From the NCBI GenBank assembly GCA_028708845.1, contig JAQVXZ010000001.1, forward strand, positions 1 through 64,000: a stretch of 64,000 nucleotides of DNA. Direction: 5' to 3'. The translations under genes were made by a program, and so were the position numbers. Origin of the DNA: Bacteroidales bacterium (lineage in GTDB: Bacteria > Bacteroidota > Bacteroidia > Bacteroidales > P3). Shown piece by piece: positions 44,510-52,476 of the stretch (within the stretch, counting starts at the first letter, position 1; every line of letters starts with the position of its first letter). Under the pieces are notes generated by a model. The model was not told where the DNA came from. It ran no database searches and saw only the letters and a list, made by a program, of their open reading frames with translations.

Positions 44510-46333
44510 TTAAAGAGTTTGGAGGGCTATTAGTTTTGAATAAATGCCGTCTTTAGCAAGAAGACTATGGTGGTCGCCTTCTTCAACTATTTTACCTTCA
44601 TCCATAACTATTATCTTATCTGAGTTAAGAATGGTGGAAAGTCTATGAGCAACAACAAGGGTTGTCCTCCCTTTCATAATGGTTTCAAGGGATTCTTGCA
44701 CTAGTCTTTCACTTTCGGTGTCTAGGGCTGAGGTTGCCTCGTCTAAAAGTAATATTGCTGGATTCTTTAATATAGCCCTTGCAATACATATCCTCTGACG
44801 CTCTCCTCCTGAAATGGTTAAGCCCCTATCTCCAATATTAGTATAATAGCCCTTTGGTAGATTTTCAATGAATTTATGAGCATTAGCCGCTTTTGCCGCC
44901 TCTTGTACTTCTTCAAGGCTGGCATTTATCCCGAAGGCAATATTACCAAATATGGTGTCATTAAATAATATGCTCTCTTGTGTTACAACCCCTATTTTGT
45001 TTCTAAGGGAATTGATATTAAAGTCCTTAATTGATATTCCATCAATTGTAATATCTCCTTGCAATGCATCTTGGAATCTTGGTAATAGGTCAATTAATGT
45101 ACTTTTCCCTGCACCTGATCGTCCAACTATTGCAATTGTTTTACCTTTTTCAATCTCAAGGTTTATATTATCTAAAACAAGTTTATCTTTCCCTTCTTCC
45201 TCAATATAAGAAAAGTAAACATTTTTATATTCTATCCTATCTTCGAAATTAATTGTTGTTATTGCGTTTGGCTTTTCAATTATTCTTTCTGGGGCATCTA
45301 AGATTTCATATATTCTTTGTGCTGCTGCTTCGGCTTTCTTGAGATTATAATAAGCTGTTGTTACGCTTTGCATTGGAGAGATTATTCTTGCAAACAATAG
45401 AACAAAACCTATTAGTATGCTTGGGTGGATTTCTCCATTAATTACCATCATTCCACCAAATAGAACAACTACCACTAGGGCGAAAATTGCAAATATTTCA
45501 GTTAGGGGAGAGGATAGGTCTTTTCGGCGAAGGATTTTTGTCATAAGCTTGGTGTAGACGTTATTTTCTCCTTCAAACTTCTTTTTAACAATCTCTTCTG
45601 CATTATATGCATTAATCACTCTTATTCCTCCAAGTGTCTCTTCAACCGTCGACAGAACTCTTCCTATTTGTTTTTGACCTTTTTCCGAATTCCTATTAAG
45701 GCTTGCCCCAATTTGTCTGATAAGGATTGCGACCAAAGGAAGTATAATAAAAATAAATATTACGAGTTTTGGACTTGCAATGATTAGGGCAACAAGGAAA
45801 ACAATAACCATAATTGGGTCCTTAATTATCATTTGCAAACTACTTATAACAGATATTTCAATATCTAAAAGGTCTGAGCTCATTCTTGAAAGCAAGTCTC
45901 CTTTTCTTTTGTTGGAGAAGAATGAAAGAGGAAGGGTTGTGATTTTATGGTATATGTCGTTTCTCAAATCTTTCACAACTCCATTTCTGATTGGAGCTAA
46001 GAAATACATACCTAGATAACGAAATAGGGCAGAGAAGAAAGCAAATATTAAATACACTACACTTAGAATAGCCAAACAAGTATAGAGACCATATTCTAGG
46101 CTTAAGTTATTGAGCTTCCAAGCAAAATAATCAATAATTACGTCTTTATTAAATGCAAGTTCAGGACAAATAGCTGGAGCCTTAATGATTCCAAAGAGTA
46201 CGGAAACAAAAGGAATTACAATAACAAAGGAAAAAAGAGAAGCAAAAACATAGAGTATATTAAAAACTATATTTAAGATTACTTCTCTTTTGTAACCTTT
46301 GATGTATTTGAATATTCTAAATATATTTTTCAC
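44510..46333 (-). CDS. MsbA-like ABC exporter (fused permease/ATPase)
   Basis: A 607-residue type IV ABC exporter half. Six membrane helices (~1-330) are followed by an ATPase with Walker A (VGRSGAGKSTL), signature LTISGGERQRI, Walker B (ILLLDEATSALD) and H-loop (VAHRLST). Its size and motifs are those of lipid A/lipid exporters of the MsbA group; the substrate is not certain. The start is GTG at 46333, one base overlapping the ahcY stop (TAGTG), showing translational coupling. Confidence 0.85.
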   Translation of the reverse strand: MKNIFRIFKYIKGYKREVILNIVFNILYVFASLFSFVIVIPFVSVLFGIIKAPAICPELAFNKDVIIDYFAWKLNNLSLEYGLYTCLAILSVVYLIFAFFSALFRYLGMYFLAPIRNGVVKDLRNDIYHKITTLPLSFFSNKRKGDLLSRMSSDLLDIEISVISSLQMIIKDPIMVIVFLVALIIASPKLVIFIFIILPLVAILIRQIGASLNRNSEKGQKQIGRVLSTVEETLGGIRVINAYNAEEIVKKKFEGENNVYTKLMTKILRRKDLSSPLTEIFAIFALVVVVLFGGMMVINGEIHPSILIGFVLLFARIISPMQSVTTAYYNLKKAEAAAQRIYEILDAPERIIEKPNAITTINFEDRIEYKNVYFSYIEEEGKDKLVLDNINLEIEKGKTIAIVGRSGAGKSTLIDLLPRFQDALQGDITIDGISIKDFNINSLRNKIGVVTQESILFNDTIFGNIAFGINASLEEVQEAAKAANAHKFIENLPKGYYTNIGDRGLTISGGERQRICIARAILKNPAILLLDEATSALDTESERLVQESLETIMKGRTTLVVAHRLSTILNSDKIIVMDEGKIVEEGDHHSLLAKDGIYSKLIALQTL

Positions 46334-47742
46334 TAATATCTATAATGGTCTGCTTTATATGGACCGTTTTTCGGAACTCCTAGATAATCAGCTTGTTCAT
46401 CAGTAAGAATAGTTAGCTTAACGCCAATTCTTTCTAAGTGAAGTCTTGCAACTTCTTCGTCAAGTTGTTTAGGTAAACGATATACCCCAACTTCATAATC
46501 ATTTTCCCAAAGGTCAATTTGAGCTAAGGTTTGATTGGTGAAAGAACTACTCATAACAAAAGAAGGATGTCCTGTTGCACAACCAAGATTAACTAAACGA
46601 CCTTCTGCTAATAAATAAATACAATTACCATTTTCGAAAGTATATTTATCAACCTGTGGTTTAATGTTTAGTTTCTTAATTCCTGGCCAAGTTTCTAATT
46701 TCTCAACTTGTATTTCATTATCGAAATGTCCTATATTACATACAATAGCTTCATCACACATCTTTGACATTTGCTCAGCAGTGATAACATCTTTGTTTCC
46801 TGTTGTTGTAACAAATATATTACCTTCACTAAGAGCATCATCAAGTGTTGTAACTTCAAAACCTTCCATAGCAGCTTGAAGAGCACAAATAGGATCTATT
46901 TCAGTTACAATAACTCTTGCTCCATAGCTTTTCATTGAATGAGCACAACCCTTACCAACATCGCCATAACCACAAACAACACAAACCTTACCAGCAATCA
47001 TAACATCTGTTGCTCTTTTGATTCCGTCAGCAAGTGATTCTCTACAACCATAAAGGTTATCGAATTTTGATTTAGTTACTGAGTCATTAACGTTTATTGC
47101 AGGAATAAGAAGTTCTCCTCTTTCCATCATTTGATATAAACGGTGAACACCAGTAGTTGTTTCTTCACTAACACCCTTAAGTTCTGCAATTGTCCTATGC
47201 CATTTTTGATTATCTTCTTTTAAGATTTCTTTTATGGTTTTTAGAATAACAGACTCTTCAGCTGAAGAAGGAGTTTTATCTAAAATAGAAGCATCTTTCT
47301 CTGCTGCATATCCCTTATGAACTAAAAGAGTAGCATCTCCACCATCATCAACAATCAATTGAGCTCCCTTTCCATTAGGAAAAGAAAGAGCTTGGTTAGT
47401 ACACCACCAATATTCTTCAAGTGTTTCACCTTTCCAAGCAAAAACAGGAATTCCTGCTGCTGCAATTGCTGCTGCTGCATGGTCTTGAGTTGAAAATATA
47501 TTGCAAGAAGCCCAACGAACATCTGCTCCAAGAGCAGTTAAGGTTTCAATTAATACTGCTGTTTGAATAGTCATATGAAGAGAACCCATAATCCTAACCC
47601 CATTAAGAGGCTTTTTCTTACCGAACTTTTCTCTTAGAGCCATTAGACCTGGCATTTCTTTTTCTGCGATATCAATTTCTTTTCTACCAAAGTCAGCTAA
47701 GCTAATATCTGCTACTTTATACTTTAAGTTGTAGTCTGTCAT
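46333..47742 (-). CDS. ahcY: S-adenosylhomocysteine hydrolase
   Basis: A 469-residue enzyme that cleaves S-adenosylhomocysteine to adenosine and homocysteine, resetting the methyl cycle. It has the NAD-binding [10 protein letters not shown], the conserved [15 protein letters not shown] and the C-terminal [17 protein letters not shown] ending KADHYRY, required for activity. A -7 box TAACTTTG on the minus strand (47781-47788) lies about 40 bases before the start. Followed directly by the MsbA-like gene. Confidence 0.96.
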   Translation of the reverse strand: MTDYNLKYKVADISLADFGRKEIDIAEKEMPGLMALREKFGKKKPLNGVRIMGSLHMTIQTAVLIETLTALGADVRWASCNIFSTQDHAAAAIAAAGIPVFAWKGETLEEYWWCTNQALSFPNGKGAQLIVDDGGDATLLVHKGYAAEKDASILDKTPSSAEESVILKTIKEILKEDNQKWHRTIAELKGVSEETTTGVHRLYQMMERGELLIPAINVNDSVTKSKFDNLYGCRESLADGIKRATDVMIAGKVCVVCGYGDVGKGCAHSMKSYGARVIVTEIDPICALQAAMEGFEVTTLDDALSEGNIFVTTTGNKDVITAEQMSKMCDEAIVCNIGHFDNEIQVEKLETWPGIKKLNIKPQVDKYTFENGNCIYLLAEGRLVNLGCATGHPSFVMSSSFTNQTLAQIDLWENDYEVGVYRLPKQLDEEVARLHLERIGVKLTILTDEQADYLGVPKNGPYKADHYRY

Positions 47743-47780
47743 CTTTATATTTTTATGTTATATTATTATTTATTCTCGTG

Positions 47781-47788
47781 CAAAGTTA
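47781..47788 (-). promoter_or_regulatory. -7 element for ahcY
   Basis: Minus strand TAACTTTG, an exact TAnnTTTG match about 39 bases before the ahcY ATG, close to the 3' end of the alkaline phosphatase gene upstream. Confidence 0.45.
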
Positions 47789-47791
47789 CAA

Positions 47792-48862
47792 TTACAAATC
47801 CAATAATGAAGAGATTTTCGTAAAAACATCTGTATTCTCCATTACTCCAGTAAAATTTTCAGCTCCAACGCCAAAGGCATAAATAGGAACCATAATAGCT
47901 GTATGATGAAAACTAGTCCATTTATCCTTAACATTACCAGTTTTTATATCACCTCCATTAAGTGTTAGACCACCTGTTTCGTGGTCAGCAATAACAATAA
48001 CAATGGTGTTTTTATCTTTTTTTGCAAATTCAATAGCAATGCCAACAGCCTTATCAAAGTCAAGCACCTCTTCAACCATATTGTCAAATTTATTAAGGTG
48101 AGCCTCGAAATCAATTTGCGACCCTTCCAACATCAAAAAGAAACCTTTTTTGTTAGAAGATAGAAGCTCAAGAGTTTTCTCTAAGCTCTTTGAAAGCATA
48201 TCATTTCTCTTTGATGCTAGTGGTGGATGTCCATCATAAAATAAGCCCCCAAGAAGATTTCTTCCTTTATGAGCTTTTAATGAATTTAGTCCATCTAGCT
48301 CATAAACCATCTTATAACCTCTTTTTTCTAAGCTATCAGTTAAAGAAAGCCCATCTTTTCTGTTTTTTGCAAGAAAGTTCTTTAACCCTCCACCAATAAA
48401 TATATCAATATTCTCATCCAAAAGAGCTAGAGCTATCTCCTGCTCCATTTTTCTATGCTTAACATTTGCATAGAAGCTTGCAGGCGTAGCATGAGTTATA
48501 TCACAAGTAACTACAATTCCTGTTGAAAGTCCTTTTCTCTTTGCAAGCTTCATTAAACTTGGATGAGATGTCCAAAGAGAATCAAGCCCTATGGATTCAT
48601 TATTTGCTTTCTGACCTGTTGCCATTGCAGTCCCACCTGCTCCTGAGTCAGTAATATATTTATCTGCTGAATATGTTTTAGAAAAACCAGTTACTGGCAT
48701 ATTAAACATATTTAACTGCCCTTTGTTTACCGTATAAGCAGCGTATGCTTGTGCAAGTCCCATACCATCTCCTATCATTAAAATCACATTCTTAGGTTGA
48801 GAAAATGATAATAAGGGCAATAGAAATATTAGTATAAAGGCTTTAAGTCTTGTTTCTTTCAT
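47792..48862 (-). CDS. Alkaline phosphatase (PhoA superfamily)
   Basis: A 356-residue exported phosphomonoesterase. After a signal peptide (~1-21) come NVILMIGDGMG (metal Asp), the nucleophile Ser in TDSGAGGTAMATG and IADHETGGLT (metal His). ITHATPASFYANV and IDFEAHLN are further metal-site blocks. Shorter than E. coli PhoA, as is usual in this subgroup. Likely released into the periplasm for phosphate scavenging. It follows ddl at 14 bases. Confidence 0.88.
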   Translation of the reverse strand: MKETRLKAFILIFLLPLLSFSQPKNVILMIGDGMGLAQAYAAYTVNKGQLNMFNMPVTGFSKTYSADKYITDSGAGGTAMATGQKANNESIGLDSLWTSHPSLMKLAKRKGLSTGIVVTCDITHATPASFYANVKHRKMEQEIALALLDENIDIFIGGGLKNFLAKNRKDGLSLTDSLEKRGYKMVYELDGLNSLKAHKGRNLLGGLFYDGHPPLASKRNDMLSKSLEKTLELLSSNKKGFFLMLEGSQIDFEAHLNKFDNMVEEVLDFDKAVGIAIEFAKKDKNTIVIVIADHETGGLTLNGGDIKTGNVKDKWTSFHHTAIMVPIYAFGVGAENFTGVMENTDVFTKISSLLDL

Positions 48863-48876
48863 CTAGGCCTTTTGTT

Positions 48877-49854
48877 TTAGAAGATTTCTTCTAGCATCCT
48901 TAAATAAAGGTCTTTTGTTGTCCATCCCATCGATTGAACTTGTTTTGGAACAATGCTCTCTGAGGACTGACCAGGTATAGTATTTACTTCTAAGAAGAAT
49001 AACTCTTCTTTCTCAGAATCATAAATTAAATCTATCCTACAAACTCCCTTACAATTTAACTGCTTATATAGTTTTTTAGCCGTAGATTGAACTTCCTCTC
49101 TTACCTTATCCTCAATCTCTGCTGGCGTTATCTCAGCTGTTGAACCGTCATACTTAGCTTGGTAGTCGAAAAACTCATTAACAGGAATTACTTCTGTTAT
49201 TGGAAAAGCAATTACCTCATTCCTTGTTTCCAAAACCCCACAAGTTAGCTCCTTTCCCTTAATAAATTCTTCAATAATCACTCTTTCATGAACCTTAAAT
49301 GCTGTTTCTATCGCCTCTTTCAGGTCTTCTTTTCTCTTAACCTTAGTCATACCAATGCTTGAACCACCTTCTGAGGGTTTAACAAAAAGAGGTAAACTAA
49401 GCTTTTTAAGAATATCATCAACACTTACTTGATTGTTTTTATAGAAGCTAATGTTTCTTGCAACCTTTACTACATCCAATTCCCTAACTACTGCATTACA
49501 AACAACCTTGTCGAAAGTTATTGCAGAAACCAATGAGCTACATGAAGCAAAAGGAATATTCATCATCTCGAAATAAGCTTGCAAAAGCCCATTCTCACCA
49601 GGTGTGCCATGAATTATAATAAACACTCCATCGAAAACAACCTTCTCATCTCCTATTCTAAGAGAGAAGTCATCCTTATTAATATTATATCTCTTGCTAT
49701 CTACTTCGTAGTACCAATCTCTTTCCTTAAGAATAATCTTATAAACATTATAAATTGATTTATCTATGTTTTGCTCAACCTGAATTGCAGAACGAAGAGA
49801 AACCACTGCCTCTTCACTATTCCCCCCAGCCATTAATGCAATATTCTTTTTCAT
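48877..49854 (-). CDS. ddl: D-alanine--D-alanine ligase
   Basis: A 325-residue ATP-grasp enzyme making the D-Ala-D-Ala dipeptide for peptidoglycan. It has the N-terminal ALMAGGNSEEAVVSLRSA, the VKPSEGGSSIGMTKV ATP-grasp loop and the CRIDLIYD, EVNTIPGQS metal-site motif near the C-terminus. The length fits. It stands at the head of a minus-strand cell-wall stretch ending in the LD-carboxypeptidase to its left and alkaline phosphatase to its right. Confidence 0.93.
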   Translation of the reverse strand: MKKNIALMAGGNSEEAVVSLRSAIQVEQNIDKSIYNVYKIILKERDWYYEVDSKRYNINKDDFSLRIGDEKVVFDGVFIIIHGTPGENGLLQAYFEMMNIPFASCSSLVSAITFDKVVCNAVVRELDVVKVARNISFYKNNQVSVDDILKKLSLPLFVKPSEGGSSIGMTKVKRKEDLKEAIETAFKVHERVIIEEFIKGKELTCGVLETRNEVIAFPITEVIPVNEFFDYQAKYDGSTAEITPAEIEDKVREEVQSTAKKLYKQLNCKGVCRIDLIYDSEKEELFFLEVNTIPGQSSESIVPKQVQSMGWTTKDLYLRMLEEIF

Positions 49855-49897
49855 ATAATAATCTTGTTTTTTGGTTCTCTATTATTAATTTCTTCTA

Positions 49898-50362
49898 TTA
49901 TTGTTCAAATCCCTCACATTCATGCTTTGTACATATAATTCCCTCTTGCCCAAATACCTTTTCATTAAGGAAAAAGAATATATGATTTATCTCTAAGCTA
50001 ATACGCCTAAACTCTTCAAATATAAACTCATCACTTCCCTCCGCTTTCGATGGGTCTTCAAAAGAGTAGTGAAGGAAGTTCTTTGCATCACCCGTAAAAC
50101 AAGGGCAGGTCTCTTTTGCATTATCGCAAACAGAAATAACATAATCCCAATCCTTATCTAAGAACTCATCAACCTTTTTTGGCTTATTTGAAGAAATATC
50201 AATACCATTTTCTTCCATAACCTTAACGGCTAAGGGGTGAACTTCGTTTGCAGGAAAGGTTCCTGCTGAGTAAACATTTAAGTTTGGGTTTATTTGTTTT
50301 AGCCAAGCTTCTGCCATTTGTGAACGGCATGAATTGCCTGTGCAAAGTATTAGTATGTTCAT
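49898..50362 (-). CDS. Low-molecular-weight phosphatase / arsenate reductase (ArsC type)
   Basis: A 154-residue protein with the P-loop CTGNSCRSQMAEAW at the N-terminus and the acid DPSKAEGSDEFIFEEF near the C-terminus, typical of thioredoxin-coupled arsenate reductases that share the LMW-PTP fold. Additional cysteines at CPC (in ETCPCFTGD) and CTKHECEG could serve in the disulfide relay, supporting reduction over phosphatase activity. No ars regulator or efflux gene is nearby. It overlaps the MerR gene by four bases. Confidence 0.8.
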   Translation of the reverse strand: MNILILCTGNSCRSQMAEAWLKQINPNLNVYSAGTFPANEVHPLAVKVMEENGIDISSNKPKKVDEFLDKDWDYVISVCDNAKETCPCFTGDAKNFLHYSFEDPSKAEGSDEFIFEEFRRISLEINHIFFFLNEKVFGQEGIICTKHECEGFEQ

Positions 50363-50700
50363 AAGTTATCTTTTAACTCTAAGAGGAATTCTTTTATTTC
50401 ATTAAGCGAACGAACAAGCTCAACATTAACTGTATTGTTTTCGCCTTTGTTTTCAGTATTTACTTTAGTCTTCAAATAGTTCTTTGTTCCCTCAATAGTA
50501 TATCCACAGGTCTTAGTCAGATAGTGGATTTGCTTTAGGAGTTCAATATCTTTCTTAGTATAGAACCTTACTCCCCTCTTATTCTTATGAGGTTTGATTT
50601 GAGAAAATTCTGTTTCCCAAAACCTAAGAGTAGGTAAACTAACGTCCAATTCCTTTGCAACCTCTCCAATACTATAATATAATCTATTTGAATCTTCCAT
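50359..50700 (-). CDS. MerR-family transcriptional regulator
   Basis: A 113-residue regulator: an N-terminal winged helix (YYSIGEVAKELDVSLPTLRF, WETEFSQIKPHK) and a dimerisation helix. No metal-binding cysteine pair is present in the short C-terminus. It lies four bases from yraN and overlaps the ArsC-type gene by four, so they are probably one transcript, which hints at regulation of, or by, neighbours. Confidence 0.85.
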   Translation of the reverse strand: MEDSNRLYYSIGEVAKELDVSLPTLRFWETEFSQIKPHKNKRGVRFYTKKDIELLKQIHYLTKTCGYTIEGTKNYLKTKVNTENKGENNTVNVELVRSLNEIKEFLLELKDNL

Positions 50701-50704
50701 TTAT

Positions 50705-51070
50705 CTAATAGGGCATTGGTGTAAAGGCGTTTTCTATATGATTTATCTTTGTGCCATCTTCATTGGTAACAATAGCTATGATATCAAACCTTGCTTCTTC
50801 GTTAATGTTATTTCTCACTATATAACTATTTGCAACCTTTATTATTGCTCTTTGTTTCTCTTTTGTAACCGCAGTTTCAGGCTCGCAAAATACATCCGTG
50901 CTCCTAGTCTTAACCTCAATGAAAACAATATCTCCGCCATTTCTTGCAATAATATCAATCTCATTCTTCCCACTCCTATAATTCCTTTCCAAGATTATAT
51001 AATTCTTTTCAATCAAATACTCTAAGGCTAACTTCTCTCCCTTTTGTCCAAAAATATATGATGTATCCAT
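50705..51070 (-). CDS. yraN: YraN-family (UPF0102) protein
   Basis: A 121-residue protein of the UPF0102 family: GEKLALEYLIEKNYIILERN at the start, then the nuclease-like core EIDIIARNGGDIVFIEVKTR, with the acidic residues and Lys expected of a PD-(D/E)xK-type fold. Biological role not settled. It lies nine bases after the LD-carboxypeptidase stop in the same direction. Confidence 0.9.
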   Translation of the reverse strand: MDTSYIFGQKGEKLALEYLIEKNYIILERNYRSGKNEIDIIARNGGDIVFIEVKTRSTDVFCEPETAVTKEKQRAIIKVANSYIVRNNINEEARFDIIAIVTNEDGTKINHIENAFTPMPY

Positions 51071-51079
51071 ATCCTTTTA

Positions 51080-51988
51080 TTATTGCTCTATAATTACTTT
51101 GTCTTTTTCCACAATCAAGGTAGTTTTTCTTCCCACCACATAAGCTTGGTTCTCTTCTTTGATATGTCCAATTGGAATATTGAAAGCAACTGGAAAATTA
51201 TATTCTTTGACAGTATCCATAATGATTCTATTTGCTGTCTTCCCAAATGGAATTGCATTATCGTGCATATCAGTCATTCCACCAACAATCAAACCCTTCA
51301 AATCCTTTAACTTTCCAGCTCTTCTCAAAGCCTGCATCATCCTATCTATATGATAAATATATTCGTCTAAGTCTTCAATAAATAAAATCTTGCCTTTTGT
51401 TTCTCCAAAACTATTTGAACCCAGCAAGCTATAAAGAACCGATAAGTTTCCCCCAATAAGATCTCCCTCAGCCTCGCCTTTTCTATTCATTATATACTTT
51501 TTATAAACGTTCTTGTTCTCTCCCTCAAACAATATCTTCTTTAAGCTAATTACAGCATTTGAAAAGAAATTATCCTTATTAATATTAAGAGGCATAATGC
51601 CGTGAATGGTCTCAATATTATAGTTGAAATATATATGTGAAAGCAAGACCGTTGGGTCAGAATAGCCTATTATCCATTTTGGATTTTGAATAAATAGAGA
51701 GAAATCAAGCATATCAATAATCCTAACCGTACCATAACCCCCTCTTGCACAAAAAACAGCTTTTATCTCCTTATTATCTAAGAAAGACTGCAAGTCCTTA
51801 GCCCTTTCCATATCAGAACCAGCAAATTGATTCTCTTCTTCACCAATACTTTTCCCAATAACAGGCACCAAACCCCAAGAAAGAAATAGCTTAATACTAG
51901 CCGCCACCTCCTCAATACTAATCTTACGAGCAGTTGCAACAATCCCAATCTTATCTCCTTTTTTCAGTAGTTCCGGTCTCTTAGTCAT
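51080..51988 (-). CDS. ldcA: LD-carboxypeptidase (peptidase family S66)
   Basis: A 302-residue cytosolic peptidase trimming the terminal D-Ala from tetrapeptides of recycled peptidoglycan. It has the family's KKGDKIGIVATARKIS start, ARGGYGTVRI, the nucleophile Ser in IIGYSDPTVLL, the Glu in FIEDLDEY and the late His in IPIGHIKEEN. Its length is normal. It is the first gene of the minus-strand run to ddl. Confidence 0.9.
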   Translation of the reverse strand: MTKRPELLKKGDKIGIVATARKISIEEVAASIKLFLSWGLVPVIGKSIGEEENQFAGSDMERAKDLQSFLDNKEIKAVFCARGGYGTVRIIDMLDFSLFIQNPKWIIGYSDPTVLLSHIYFNYNIETIHGIMPLNINKDNFFSNAVISLKKILFEGENKNVYKKYIMNRKGEAEGDLIGGNLSVLYSLLGSNSFGETKGKILFIEDLDEYIYHIDRMMQALRRAGKLKDLKGLIVGGMTDMHDNAIPFGKTANRIIMDTVKEYNFPVAFNIPIGHIKEENQAYVVGRKTTLIVEKDKVIIEQ

Positions 51989-52130
51989 CCTTATAATTTA
52001 TAGAAAGCAAAGATACTTAAAAAGAAATAAATAATTGTACAAATTGATTATTAAATCTGATTACTTAGATTTTAGGGAAAGAATAGCATTATAAACCTCA
52101 ACTAAAACTTTAAATAAAGAAACCTCAACT
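51989..52130. other. Non-coding spacer with repeated AAACCTCAACT
   Basis: No reading frame is seen. Two AAACCTCAACT words (~52093-52104, and ~52119-52130) flank ACTTTAAATAAAG. This leads into the 70-bp repeat at 52131. Confidence 0.5.
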
Positions 52131-52200
52131 TGTTTTTATCAAGTGTAAACTAGAATCAAGACCATAGAAAACAAATGTAAATTGTATTTAGGCTTAGTTA
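52131..52200. repeat. 70-bp repeat, copy B
   Basis: Matches 13391-13460 at 62 of 70 bases without gaps, including an identical first 20 bases. There is no transposase, left inverted repeat or IS3 coding remnant around this copy; similarity decays through 52230, where GTAAACCTT and AAGGTTTAC form an inverted pair. Confidence 0.8.
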
Positions 52201-52273
52201 GAACTATGTAAACCTTGATTAGAACGAGGGAAACTAAGGTTTACACTTTTTAATCTTCGTTTTGATTCCCAAT

Positions 52274-52350
52274 TCATGCCATGATATGACCAGTTTCATG
52301 CCATGAATTGATAAGTATCATGGCATGAATTGGGTGGTATCATGGCATGA
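52274..52350. repeat. Hairpin-unit array 3 (four TCATGSCATGA units)
   Basis: Units of 11 bases (TCATGCCATGA twice at 52274 and 52296, then TCATGGCATGA twice at 52318 and 52340) spaced by exactly 22 bases, so the second pair is the reverse complement of the first. Each folds as a TCATG/CATGA hairpin around one base. AAACAAAG-type words follow (52377-52394, on the minus strand), as beside array 2. It is the same design as arrays 1 and 2 with different arm sequence. Confidence 0.75.
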
Positions 52351-52415
52351 TTCTTAGATTGAAAGGGGGATTTAGGAGTTTGTTTCTTTGTTTTAGTAAT
52401 AGGAAATGGGCAAAG

Positions 52416-52448
52416 AAAAAAGGACAACCTTGTGGGGTTGTCCTTTTT
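52416..52448. terminator. Bidirectional terminator after the PpiD-like gene
   Basis: AAAAAGGACAACC (52417-52429) pairs with GGTTGTCCTTTTT (52436-52448) around six bases. On the minus strand the U run follows the stem, 29 bases past the PpiD-like stop. Confidence 0.85.
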
Positions 52449-52476
52449 CTGTATTTGGGTTTAGTCTTTTCTAGGT

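Noticed and set aside
49898-50362. Arsenic resistance operon
   Set aside because: The ArsC/LMW-PTP-like gene stands with MerR and YraN genes; no ArsR or arsenite efflux gene is present.
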